In this document: in pieces, positions 39,953 to 46,470 of the stretch | Layout of the letters: each line of letters opens with the position of its first letter | How positions within the stretch are numbered: the first letter of the stretch is position 1 | Assembly: GCA_964250775.1 (NCBI GenBank) | Contig: CAXUHK010000001.1 | Coordinates: 4,177-68,176 of the forward strand | DNA: 64,000 nucleotides | Reading direction: 5' to 3' | Source: CAVRQM01 sp964250775 | GTDB taxonomy: Bacteria > Pseudomonadota > Alphaproteobacteria > Acetobacterales > Acetobacteraceae | Translations under genes and position numbers: made by a program | Notes under the pieces: generated by a model | Told to the model about the DNA's origin: nothing | The model's database searches: none | The model's input: only the letters and a program-made list of their open reading frames with translations

Positions 39953-40040
39953 TCAACAATTTTTCTGTTGCGTCGGAAGATGCGACGTGTCACAAAAATG
40001 GGGCAGGGCGACTATGCCAGGCGACAAAAGGTGCAAGCCA
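39953..40040 (+). promoter_or_regulatory. Conserved leader element, copy 4
   Basis: TCAACA, 26 nt, ACGTGTCACAAA (39985-39996). Then TGG-GGCAGGGCGACTATG-CCA and GACAAAAGG before ATG 40041. Also shows the dyad CAACA-ATTTTTC-TGTTG at its 5' end. Confidence 0.7.
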
Positions 40041-40196
40041 ATGACTGAGTTCAACATTAAGCCGGCTGACCTCGCGGCGTGCCGGCGCTATTACGCCCAG
40101 CGGCACCGCACGGCGGTGACTAAGGCCCTAGCGTTCTGGATGCGCGCTGCGGCGGACCGTGCCGACGTGGCGGATGAAATGGAAGTTTGCTCGTGA
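40041..40196 (+). CDS. Small protein under leader copy 4 (51 aa)
   Basis: MTEFNIKPADLAACRRYYAQ, then 'RTAVTKALAFWMRAAADRAD'. A short amphipathic helical protein. Overlaps the next gene by GTGA. Unknown. Confidence 0.45.
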   Translation: MTEFNIKPADLAACRRYYAQRHRTAVTKALAFWMRAAADRADVADEMEVCS

Positions 40197-40390
40197 CCAC
40201 AACTCCCCGCCCAACTCCGGCCGAGCGCGCTCGCAAGTCGCGGGCGGCGCTGCGCAAGCGGACGATCGAGCTGCGCGGCGAGGCGTTTGACTTGCTGGCG
40301 CGGGTGATGGAGCGGGACGGCGACGCGAGTCTGGTGGCGGCGGCGACGCGGGCGATCTTGCAGGCGTGGAAGGTGGGAGGTCGGGTGTGA
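40193..40390 (+). CDS. Putative ribbon-helix-helix-like protein (65 aa)
   Basis: GTG start in a GTGA overlap. 'ARKSRAALRKRTIELRGEAF' is strongly basic; 'DLLARVMERDGDASLVAAAT' plus 'RAILQAW' are two helices. It may be an Arc/RHH-type DNA-binding protein; the strand motif is weak. Confidence 0.45.
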   Translation: MTTTPRPTPAERARKSRAALRKRTIELRGEAFDLLARVMERDGDASLVAAATRAILQAWKVGGRV

Positions 40391-40638
40391 GTTACCACAA
40401 GCCGGTGACGACGCTTGCTGAACTAGACACGCTGGACGAAGCGGAGATGCGCGCTGGTTATTGTTCGGCAGAGCGCGGAGACATTGAGCCAGGTGGCAAC
40501 CATTCGCGGTCGTTCCATCACGGCTGGCGCACGCGGATGATGGATTTGCATGAAATACCGATACCGTTAGAGCATCGGAGACTCGTGCATGAATGGGCGC
40601 ATCGGAATCAAAAAGCTCGCAAACCATTATCCGCTTAA
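40387..40638 (+). CDS. RMF-like motif small protein (83 aa)
   Basis: GTG start in GTGTGA overlap. 'EMRAGYCSAERGDIEPGG' followed by 'NHSRSFHHGWRTRMMDLH' matches the G-Y-x(n)-P-x-x-N-x-S-x-S-(Y/F)-x-H-G-(W/F) motif of short ribosome-modulation-factor-like proteins. The minus-strand gene at 41781-41999 carries the same motif. Confidence 0.6.
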   Translation: MSYHKPVTTLAELDTLDEAEMRAGYCSAERGDIEPGGNHSRSFHHGWRTRMMDLHEIPIPLEHRRLVHEWAHRNQKARKPLSA

Positions 40639-40709
40639 ACGCCGCAGCAGTGCGCGAGCAACTGCGCCAGGCAATTCGGGCTGGCGGCGAAATTTGCGGT
40701 ATTATGTAG
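40593..40709 (+). CDS. Possible 38-residue protein
   Basis: MGASESKSSQTIIRLNAAAV then 'REQLRQAIRAGGEICGIM'. Starts inside the previous gene (46-bp overlap) and ends just before the next intergenic region. Composition is protein-like but nothing else supports it. Confidence 0.3.
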   Translation: MGASESKSSQTIIRLNAAAVREQLRQAIRAGGEICGIM

Positions 40710-40787
40710 CAAGCACACCAAGCGCCTGCTCCCGCCAACCCATTGATTAGATTACAATGATTGCCCTCCACAGACAAGGGCGATCCG

Positions 40788-41114
40788 ATGACCGACTACG
40801 TGCTTGCGGGCCTCACGAAGCGCCGCGCCGAGTTGGCCGGTGAGGCTGAAACCCTCCGCGCCAGGCTCGCGCAGATCGCGACCGACACGGGCCACCTTGA
40901 CGCTGTGATCCAGCAGTTTGATCCCGACTACGACCTGGGCAGCATCCGGCCCAAGCGCCCGCGTATGCAGGACGCGGCAGGACGTAGAGGACCGCCGGCT
41001 CGTGAAGCTGACCATGAAGCGCGTGGGTATGGCGTTCAGTCGGCAGAAGGCGACAGGAACGGTGCGGGCGATCCAGGGGCCGGGCCGGTTACGCTTTGGG
41101 AGGTGGCGGGGTGA
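40788..41114 (+). pseudogene. Frameshifted, internally deleted phage/host gene
   Basis: The intact start MTDYVLAGLTKRRAELAGEA with 'FDPDYDLGSIRPKRPR' belongs to a conserved alphaproteobacterial protein. Its usual continuation then appears in a different frame ('LVKLTMKRVGMAFSRQKATG', 'TVRAIQGPG'). The usual ending 'LWEVAG' returns in the first frame. A middle segment also seems missing. At least two frameshifts plus a deletion; family knowledge is from memory. Confidence 0.55.
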
Positions 41115-41215
41115 GCTGGGCGGCTTTTGGCCGATTGCCCTAGATCGTATAGACTGCAAATCAGACGCTATTCGGTCTAAGCGGTAACCAGCAAAAACTA
41201 TTTTATAACAGTGGG

Positions 41216-41410
41216 TTAACTTAGAACATGAGCAAAGCGGTCACCGCCTATCAGGATGTATGCCGTTCTAACTGCCAAGCAGTCACCTTGGCACTGGTCT
41301 CCTGGACCGTCGCAATACTCGCCATCACTCGCCTCGCACATATCGCGAGCACGTTCAGCGATGGCGGGCGGCACGGGAAGGCGTCCAGCGGTGGTTTTCT
41401 CACCTGACAT
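41216..41410 (-). CDS. Cysteine-rich small protein (64 aa)
   Basis: MSGEKTTAGRLPVPPAIAER, then 'MCEASDGEYCDGPGDQCQGD' plus C. Four closely spaced Cys suggest a metal knuckle. It overlaps the upstream gene by 11 bp. No family recognised. Confidence 0.45.
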   Translation of the reverse strand: MSGEKTTAGRLPVPPAIAERARDMCEASDGEYCDGPGDQCQGDCLAVRTAYILIGGDRFAHVLS

Positions 41411-41573
41411 TGACTGGCTCCTGCGACAGCAAGTCGACGATGGAATGCGCGGCGGTAGCCCACTGTGACAACCGGCCATCAACATAGGCTTTGGGCAACT
41501 CCTGGAGCAGACCGCGTAGCAATCTTTCGGCTCCCAGCATCATGTCAGGATTAATGGCGGTGGTTTTGGTCAT
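41400..41573 (-). CDS. Small hypothetical protein (57 aa)
   Basis: MTKTTAINPDMMLGAERLLR, 'GLLQELPKAYVDGRLSQWAT', 'AAHSIVDLLSQEP'. ATG overlaps the preceding gene's stop (ATGA, 41570-41573). Helical; unknown. Confidence 0.5.
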   Translation of the reverse strand: MTKTTAINPDMMLGAERLLRGLLQELPKAYVDGRLSQWATAAHSIVDLLSQEPVNVR

Positions 41574-41791
41574 GGCTGCACCTGCTTCTCAATGTGATCG
41601 AGCATTCGTCGCATGTCGGAAATGAAACGCATGGCAGGTTCGCGTCCGATTGCTTCGCCCGGCGCGTCAATGAAAAACGACATCGAAGTGTCCGCCGACC
41701 ACGTTGCGGCTTTCTGCGCGAGCCGGGCTGTGTAGCCGGCAAACTGCCCGTTGGTCAGCGGCTTTGCGGTGGTTTTAGGATCAGCGGGCAT
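41570..41791 (-). CDS. Small hypothetical protein (73 aa)
   Basis: MPADPKTTAKPLTNGQFAGY, 'TARLAQKAATWSADTSMSFF' and 'ISDMRRMLDHIEKQVQP'. Overlaps both neighbours (11 bp and 4 bp). Helical; no family. Confidence 0.5.
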   Translation of the reverse strand: MPADPKTTAKPLTNGQFAGYTARLAQKAATWSADTSMSFFIDAPGEAIGREPAMRFISDMRRMLDHIEKQVQP

Positions 41792-41999
41792 CGTCGGCCT
41801 CCATCGCTAGATGCGCTATATTCACCAATTCGGCGTAAGATGCCCGAGGCTTCCTGGCGCGGTCGTCTCGCCCGTTCGCAAAGCCATGCCGATAGCTGTG
41901 CGATCGGTTCTCGGACGGCTCGGGAGAGGACAGGTCAAACCCATCTCTGTAGCCCTGAACCATGTCCGCGTTGGCTGGACGGGTAGTTTCAGTTGGCAT
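41781..41999 (-). CDS. RMF-like motif small protein (72 aa)
   Basis: 'MVQGYRDGFDLSSPEPSENR' and 'SHSYRHGFANGRDDRARKPR' carry the same G-Y..P..N-x-S-x-S-Y-x-H-G-F motif as 40387-40638. The family resembles ribosome modulation factor (short, basic, GY...N.S..W/F). Overlaps the 221-aa gene by 11 bp. Confidence 0.6.
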   Translation of the reverse strand: MPTETTRPANADMVQGYRDGFDLSSPEPSENRSHSYRHGFANGRDDRARKPRASYAELVNIAHLAMEADDAR

Positions 42000-42654
42000 T
42001 GTGCAGCTCCTTCTTGCGTGCGCGAGCCGCTGACCGGCCCGCCTCACGGTTGATTTCAGTCTGGTAAGCCCGCTGGCGGTCGGGCCGGCGCCCTAACTCG
42101 CGGCGCGCAATTTCGGGCGACATCGGCACGCCCTTGCGAGGTCCAGCCCGCATCAGAAGCGCCGATGTCGGATGCTCGCGGGATGACTTCGGCCAGTCGT
42201 CGGCAATCAGCGCGGCGCGGCGCTTGGTGTCGGCCAACGTCTCTGCTGCCAGTTCCTCTTTCGTCCGCCCCTTTCCGCCGCGCCTCACGACCCGCCCAAA
42301 GGCGGCAATTGCCTCGGCAATGACGGCGGGCGGGGCGTCCGGGGCAATCGTCTGGCCCGTGTCGAGGGCGTGCAGCACAGCGCCCCGAGTGGATGCCTTG
42401 ACGATGACGCCAGCGAAATCTTGCACGGAGAAGGCGAGGCAACGGAACGTTGCCACGGTGATCCGCTCGGGAATCTGCCGGGACGTGGGGGCGAGCATGG
42501 CAGAGCGGTCCGTCATCCCGGAGGCGTTGCAGTTCTTGATCGCACGCGCAGGCAAGATGTCCTGATAGACCGGCGAGCGGTTGCCTAGGACGGCTTGCTG
42601 CCGCTCGATGGGCCAAGCCGCGCAGATGTTCGAGAGATAGGCTTTTTTTATCAT
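41989..42654 (-). CDS. Hypothetical protein, first gene of a five-gene minus operon (221 aa)
   Basis: MIKKAYLSNICAAWPIERQQ, 'MTDRSAMLAPTSRQIPERIT', 'VATFRCLAFSVQDFAGVIVK', 'ASTRGAVLHALDTGQTIAPD', then a very basic C-terminus 'RRELGRRPDRQRAYQTEINR'. The central part resembles the start of a small recombinase/regulator but no catalytic motif is visible. A sigma70-like promoter with palindromic operators lies directly upstream. Confidence 0.55.
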   Translation of the reverse strand: MIKKAYLSNICAAWPIERQQAVLGNRSPVYQDILPARAIKNCNASGMTDRSAMLAPTSRQIPERITVATFRCLAFSVQDFAGVIVKASTRGAVLHALDTGQTIAPDAPPAVIAEAIAAFGRVVRRGGKGRTKEELAAETLADTKRRAALIADDWPKSSREHPTSALLMRAGPRKGVPMSPEIARRELGRRPDRQRAYQTEINREAGRSAARARKKELHNAN

Positions 42655-42661
42655 GGAGGCG

Positions 42662-42726
42662 TGTATAGCGAGATGTGCAAGTGCTTGCAACACGCGCTTG
42701 CAAGCGGCCTTGGATTGTGCATAATG
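42662..42726. promoter_or_regulatory. Divergent promoters with two GCAAG/CTTGC palindromes
   Basis: Minus strand: TTGCAA (42685-42690), 17 nt, TATACA (42662-42667). Plus strand: TTGCAA (42698-42703), 16 nt, CATAAT (42720-42725). Palindromes GCAAG-TG-CTTGC (42677-42688) and GCTTGCAAGC (42696-42705) cover both -35 boxes. One regulator could control both directions. Confidence 0.55.
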
Positions 42727-42752
42727 GCTGCACGAACACCGGAGACGCACAG

Positions 42753-42926
42753 ATGACAGACGTGGAGATCACCGAGCGTCTTGCCCACATCGAGCAGATG
42801 CAGGCTGACCGCGACCGCAAGCGCCAGGAAATCCGCTATGCGCCTTGGGCGCTCGTGCTGTCCGGCATGACATCTGGCGCGGCGCTATTCGCGGCCGGCG
42901 CGGCGTTCGTCAAGCTGTTCCCGTAA
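42753..42926 (+). CDS. Small membrane protein, third copy of the coiled-coil/RYAPW/TM type (57 aa)
   Basis: MTDVEITERLAHIEQMQADR, then 'QEIRYAPWALVLSGMTSGAA' and one TM ending F-V-K-L-F-P. It shares layout and the R-Y-A-P(-W) motif with the left-flank proteins at 832-1035 and 3353-3553. No HTH gene is adjacent here. Holin-like or inner-membrane anchor; unknown. Confidence 0.65.
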   Translation: MTDVEITERLAHIEQMQADRDRKRQEIRYAPWALVLSGMTSGAALFAAGAAFVKLFP

Positions 42927-42950
42927 ACTCCAGCCAGGAGCATCCAGAAA

Positions 42951-43187
42951 ATGCAGACCCTTGAACAGGCGTTGGCCGAGCGGCAGGCGATCCAGCACTA
43001 TCAGGACACGGTGATGTCTTTCGCCGCCTACCTTCGCAGCAAGGGCCAGATCGCCCACGAGCGCGACGACAGCGTGTTGGAGCGCGTGGCGCATAAGGGC
43101 TGCAAGGGCGTGTATCGCGTCTGGACGTTCGACGCTGACGGCGCCGCCGAGGCGCAGTCGCCGCTCGTTACCGGCCTGCCGCGCTAA
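42951..43187 (+). CDS. Hypothetical protein (78 aa)
   Basis: MQTLEQALAERQAIQHYQDT, 'VMSFAAYLRSKGQIAHERDD', 'KGCKGVYRVWTFDADGAAEA'. Helical first half, short strands second half. Follows the membrane-protein gene by 24 bp with an AGGAG-type site. No family. Confidence 0.5.
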   Translation: MQTLEQALAERQAIQHYQDTVMSFAAYLRSKGQIAHERDDSVLERVAHKGCKGVYRVWTFDADGAAEAQSPLVTGLPR

Positions 43188-43214
43188 GCGGCATCAAACC
43201 CCAAGAGGCCAGTC

Positions 43215-43505
43215 ATGGCAAAAATCGTTTACAATGCTTGTTATGGCGGCTTTGGTCTTAGTGCCGAGGCCGAAAAGAGATACGCCGAGATCAAAGGCAT
43301 TCCCAAGTGCCCGTATGACAGAGACATCCCCCGCAACGACGCCGCTCTCGTTCAGGTAGTCGAGGAGATGGGGGATAGCGCCAGCGGTGACTGCGCCAAA
43401 CTGCGCATCTACGAATTGCCGGATGGCTTGCATTACCGGATCGACGAGTATGACGGAATAGAATCGGTCATGACCAGGAACGACTACGACTGGTCCGTAG
43501 CGTAA
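43215..43505 (+). CDS. Conserved phage protein of the 'CYGGFGLS' type (96 aa)
   Basis: MAKIVYNACYGGFGLSAEAE, 'RDIPRNDAALVQVVEEMGDS', 'CAKLRIYELPDGLHYRIDEY', 'DGIESVMTRNDYDWSVA'. I recognise this as a short protein recurrent in unrelated tailed phages with the 'I..CYGGFgLS..A' start and 'Y.I.EYDG.E.v' end. Function unknown. It ends before the 43535 gene and the terminator. Confidence 0.7.
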   Translation: MAKIVYNACYGGFGLSAEAEKRYAEIKGIPKCPYDRDIPRNDAALVQVVEEMGDSASGDCAKLRIYELPDGLHYRIDEYDGIESVMTRNDYDWSVA

Positions 43506-43534
43506 AGCCTAACAAACCCCAAAAGGAACCTGAC

Positions 43535-43681
43535 ATGCAACGAGCAGCATTAGCCGGCACTGTTTGTGGCGGAGGCGCAGTAGGCTTTTGGCTTACGGGG
43601 GCGCCTTTAGTTGTGGGGATTACCGGGCTCTTACTGCTGTCCGTCGGGTTGGTGACAACCTTAGCCGCAACACGCGGCTAA
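43535..43681 (+). CDS. Two-segment membrane peptide (48 aa)
   Basis: MQRAALAGTVCGGGAVGFWL, then 'VGITGLLLLSVGLVTTLAAT'. Two short hydrophobic segments, AAAGGAA ribosome site. Last gene before the terminator. Possibly a holin-like peptide; no evidence beyond topology. Confidence 0.5.
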   Translation: MQRAALAGTVCGGGAVGFWLTGAPLVVGITGLLLLSVGLVTTLAATRG

Positions 43682-43712
43682 CCAGTCAACTTTAACCCCA
43701 ATTAACGCTGCC

Positions 43713-43741
43713 AACGCCCCGGCCTCAAACCGGGGCGTTTT
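43713..43741. terminator. Rho-independent terminator between convergent operons
   Basis: AACGCCCCGG (43713-43722), 7-nt loop, CCGGGGCGTT (43730-43739), TTTT overlapping its end. A perfect 10-bp GC stem placed between the plus-strand 42753-43681 genes and the end of the minus-strand primase gene. The A-A at the left lets it work in both directions. Confidence 0.85.
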
Positions 43742-43750
43742 GCTGTCCGG

Positions 43751-46096
43751 TCAATCAACCCCTTCCGGCTTGTCATTGTAAATCTCGTAATACGTGATAG
43801 GCCGCTGCTTGCTCGGCGATTTTTCGTGGATTTTCACGACCTGATTGCTTTCAATTAGCATTTGCAGAGCGTCATCCCGCTCCGCCGGTTTCATCGTCTG
43901 CACCTTTTTCGACAGCTCCGAAAGCGTGACCCGTCCGCCGCTATCCGCGATGATGCCCAGCACCTTCTTGGTGCGCGCTTGGACCGGCGTGTCACTCGCC
44001 TTGCGCTCGGCCTCCACCAGCATCGTGTCGATGCAGTGCTGCACCAAGTCGCGCGCCCACTCGAAGTCTGCCATCTCGATCACCGGGCGAGCCGGGCAGC
44101 GCGACACCGCTGCGATAAGCGCGACCTTAATCGTGTGCTCAAGCTGGCGGGCGAACACTGCCGTCGAATACTCGCCCTGGTGGCTGCGCAAAACGGCGGT
44201 GATCTCGCAGTCGAAAGCGCGGATGGCGTTCGCTACGCCGATCCCGTAGGGCACGGGGTAGGCTTTCATCTCTGTGGTGGCGGAGAACAGCTCGGCCAGA
44301 TCGCCGCCGTAGTCGTGCCTTTCCGCACCGCGCGCTATAGCCTGAAGCGTTGCCACCATGTCGAGAGGCGCGGCCACGTCATCGGGCATGGGGTTGGTGT
44401 CGGGATAGTGAACATCAGTTACGAACACGAGAAACCGTGCCAAGCTGCCGTCCGACATAGCTCCGCCTTCGACCGCTTTCCAGAGCGGGCCGGGAACGGT
44501 GGTGCCCCAAATGCAAGCGTTCGGCTGGCGAATGTCCACGCGCGGGCGGCCTCCCGACGCCGACTGGTTGGCGTATTCAGCCCCGATCAGCGTCTCGCCC
44601 GCACTGGTAAACAGTTTCGTCATCATGGTCAGCACGCCGGCCATCCGCTCCGAAACGTGCTCGCCGGTCATGGTCGCCAAAAACTTGCCGAACTCATCGA
44701 TTTGGTAGACCCGAGCTGGGTGCATTTCGAGCGAGGTCAGCAAGCCAGGCGCGGACGGCAATCCCTCGCCGCCAACCCATTTGTCGAGACCGGCCGCAAA
44801 AAGCAGCTCCTTGGCGCACCGCCGCGCGTTGTCTTTGCCGCCGCCGCTGTCTGCTACGCCGATCCCAAAAAAGTTGGTCCGCAGACCGGATGGGCTTTTG
44901 TAGCACCTTCCCGCCACCGCTCCCAACAAAGCGAGCGCCGCTCCCACTGCCAGAAACGGCTGCGGGCTTTTTGCGGTGCGATCGGCAAAGCGCACAAAGT
45001 CGCCAAGGAAGCCGGTTTGCGGGATCAAGTGCGCCGGGACGTAGTAGCCGGGCATCGAACGCGGAGCGGCGTCAGGTTCAATCGTGGCGGCTTCGCGGGG
45101 CATGTTGGCGATGCGTTCAAGGAACGCCGCCGCCGGGTGTGGTTCGCCTGCCATCTCGGCGTCAGTGCCGTTCAACACCAAATCACGCGCCGGCCGCCAG
45201 CCCTGTTGCTCGGCCAGCCAGTAGATCGTCCCGGCCCCCATGCTGCGCGGGCGCAAGGTGGCCCACAGCTCGCGCGTGCGGGCCGGATCGTTCTTGGTTG
45301 ACCATGCCGACCAATCCTCGAACAGAGAAAGGCCAGCATCGCCCAGCGCGCCCTTGAGGCCCATGCCGACGCGAAACCAGTCATCCCAATGCAAATCGGC
45401 GTTCGGGATATGGTTCAAGGCCGACTGAATTGCCTCCATGGTGCCGCGCGGATCGGACGGGCCTCGCCATGCCGACTGCTCCAGGGAGGCTGTCAGGGAC
45501 GCCTGGCGCTGGTCATCCGGTAGCATCTCCCACGCGGCCTGTAAAAACGCCGCCACGCCCTCTTGTGTGACCATGGGCAGGCTGGTGATGTCTGTGTTGG
45601 CCGGGTGGCTGTCAGGCCAATCGTAGGGCCTCTGTGTAGTCGGGTGTATGGCAGCGGCCACAAACTGCTGCCCATGGCACAAGGCCTCGATCGGGTGACG
45701 CTTGACGCCAGGGAACGGCCGATCAGTGCGATAGACCAGCAGCGCTTTGGGTGCGAGGCCGATGCGAATGAGCGGCGTGTCGCCAAGCATCCGAAGTGCT
45801 AAGTTGCGCAGACGGATGGACAGTTCCGGGTCGAGCACGTCGATGTCGATGCCGCAGACGTTGCCGCACGCGATGCCGATGCCGGCTCCGATCCACTTCT
45901 TCCACTGCATCAGCTCAAACGGCTTGGCTTCCCGGTCACAGTAGCGTTGCCATTCCGGCAAGTCCTGCCATTCGTCGAATTGGCAACGCTGCGGCTTCTT
46001 GGTGCCAGGTCCGATTGGCAAGATGTGATAGCCGGCCGATAGCATCGCGTCCGCGTGGCGCTCCATGAAGCCGACTGACACTGAGCTATTCTCCAT
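43751..46096 (-). CDS. Primase-polymerase / helicase-like replication protein (781 aa)
   Basis: Residues 12-190 form a bifunctional primase-polymerase domain: 'GYHILPIGPGTKKPQ' and D84-x-D86 in 'CGIDIDVLD'. Residues 217-285 match PriCT-2 ('IQSALNHIPNADLHWDDWFR'). From about 350 a DUF3987-type ATPase has P-loop 'GVADSGGGKD' (413-422) and an R-x-Y-Q-I-D-E Walker-B-like box. The C-terminus is a winged-helix-like region. The start at 46096 overlaps the preceding gene. Likely the main replication protein. Confidence 0.82.
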   Translation of the reverse strand: MENSSVSVGFMERHADAMLSAGYHILPIGPGTKKPQRCQFDEWQDLPEWQRYCDREAKPFELMQWKKWIGAGIGIACGNVCGIDIDVLDPELSIRLRNLALRMLGDTPLIRIGLAPKALLVYRTDRPFPGVKRHPIEALCHGQQFVAAAIHPTTQRPYDWPDSHPANTDITSLPMVTQEGVAAFLQAAWEMLPDDQRQASLTASLEQSAWRGPSDPRGTMEAIQSALNHIPNADLHWDDWFRVGMGLKGALGDAGLSLFEDWSAWSTKNDPARTRELWATLRPRSMGAGTIYWLAEQQGWRPARDLVLNGTDAEMAGEPHPAAAFLERIANMPREAATIEPDAAPRSMPGYYVPAHLIPQTGFLGDFVRFADRTAKSPQPFLAVGAALALLGAVAGRCYKSPSGLRTNFFGIGVADSGGGKDNARRCAKELLFAAGLDKWVGGEGLPSAPGLLTSLEMHPARVYQIDEFGKFLATMTGEHVSERMAGVLTMMTKLFTSAGETLIGAEYANQSASGGRPRVDIRQPNACIWGTTVPGPLWKAVEGGAMSDGSLARFLVFVTDVHYPDTNPMPDDVAAPLDMVATLQAIARGAERHDYGGDLAELFSATTEMKAYPVPYGIGVANAIRAFDCEITAVLRSHQGEYSTAVFARQLEHTIKVALIAAVSRCPARPVIEMADFEWARDLVQHCIDTMLVEAERKASDTPVQARTKKVLGIIADSGGRVTLSELSKKVQTMKPAERDDALQMLIESNQVVKIHEKSPSKQRPITYYEIYNDKPEGVD

Positions 46097-46470
46097 CGTT
46101 GGCCGGGAGGTCGGAAGATGAAGCGATTGCATAGAGATATCCACGCACGACGGTTTCGATGAAGCTATCCCACTGTTCGGTCGTGAGCTGACCCACGTCG
46201 GTCTTGCGCAGCTTGCCGAGATACGCGCCCCCGGCCCCCCCCCCCCCCCCCGCCCCCCCCCCCCCCCCGGGGGGGGGGCGCGGAGTAGGGGGGGGGGCCC
46301 CCNNNNNNNNNNGGCTTGGGCAGGTGGGCTTTTTCGGCGCCCGGGGCCCGGCCAGCTGGTTGCAGGGCTTCGGGGGGGCGGGGCGTCAGCTCGTATTCGG
46401 GCGTAGCGCCGGCCGGCATGGCGACGGCTCCGGGCCACTCGGCGTAAATGGCGGAGAGGATAGAAGTCAC
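46086..46470 (-). CDS. Phage protein interrupted by an assembly gap
   Basis: GTG start in a GTGA overlap with the helicase stop (46467-46470): 'VTSILSAIYAEWPGAVAMPA'. After the gap, the ending 'YLGKLRKTDVGQLTTEQWDS' and 'FIETVVRGYLYAIASSSDLP' reads to TAG at 46086-46088. The 'LGkL..TdvG.Lt..qW..fi.tvv.gY' end is a recurrent short phage protein next to primase genes. The middle is replaced by a C/G homopolymer and N's, so the frame does not join. Confidence 0.6.
46228..46312. other. Homopolymer C/G artefact plus 10-N assembly gap
   Basis: Long runs of C then G (46235-46302) lead straight into N's at 46303-46312. Such runs beside a scaffold join look like low-signal poly-G sequencing reads, not biology. 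They destroy the gene at 46086-46470. Confidence 0.8.

Noticed and set aside
46235..46302. C-rich/G-rich tract as i-motif or G-quadruplex regulatory DNA
   Set aside because: It abuts N's and destroys a gene; an artefact is far more likely.
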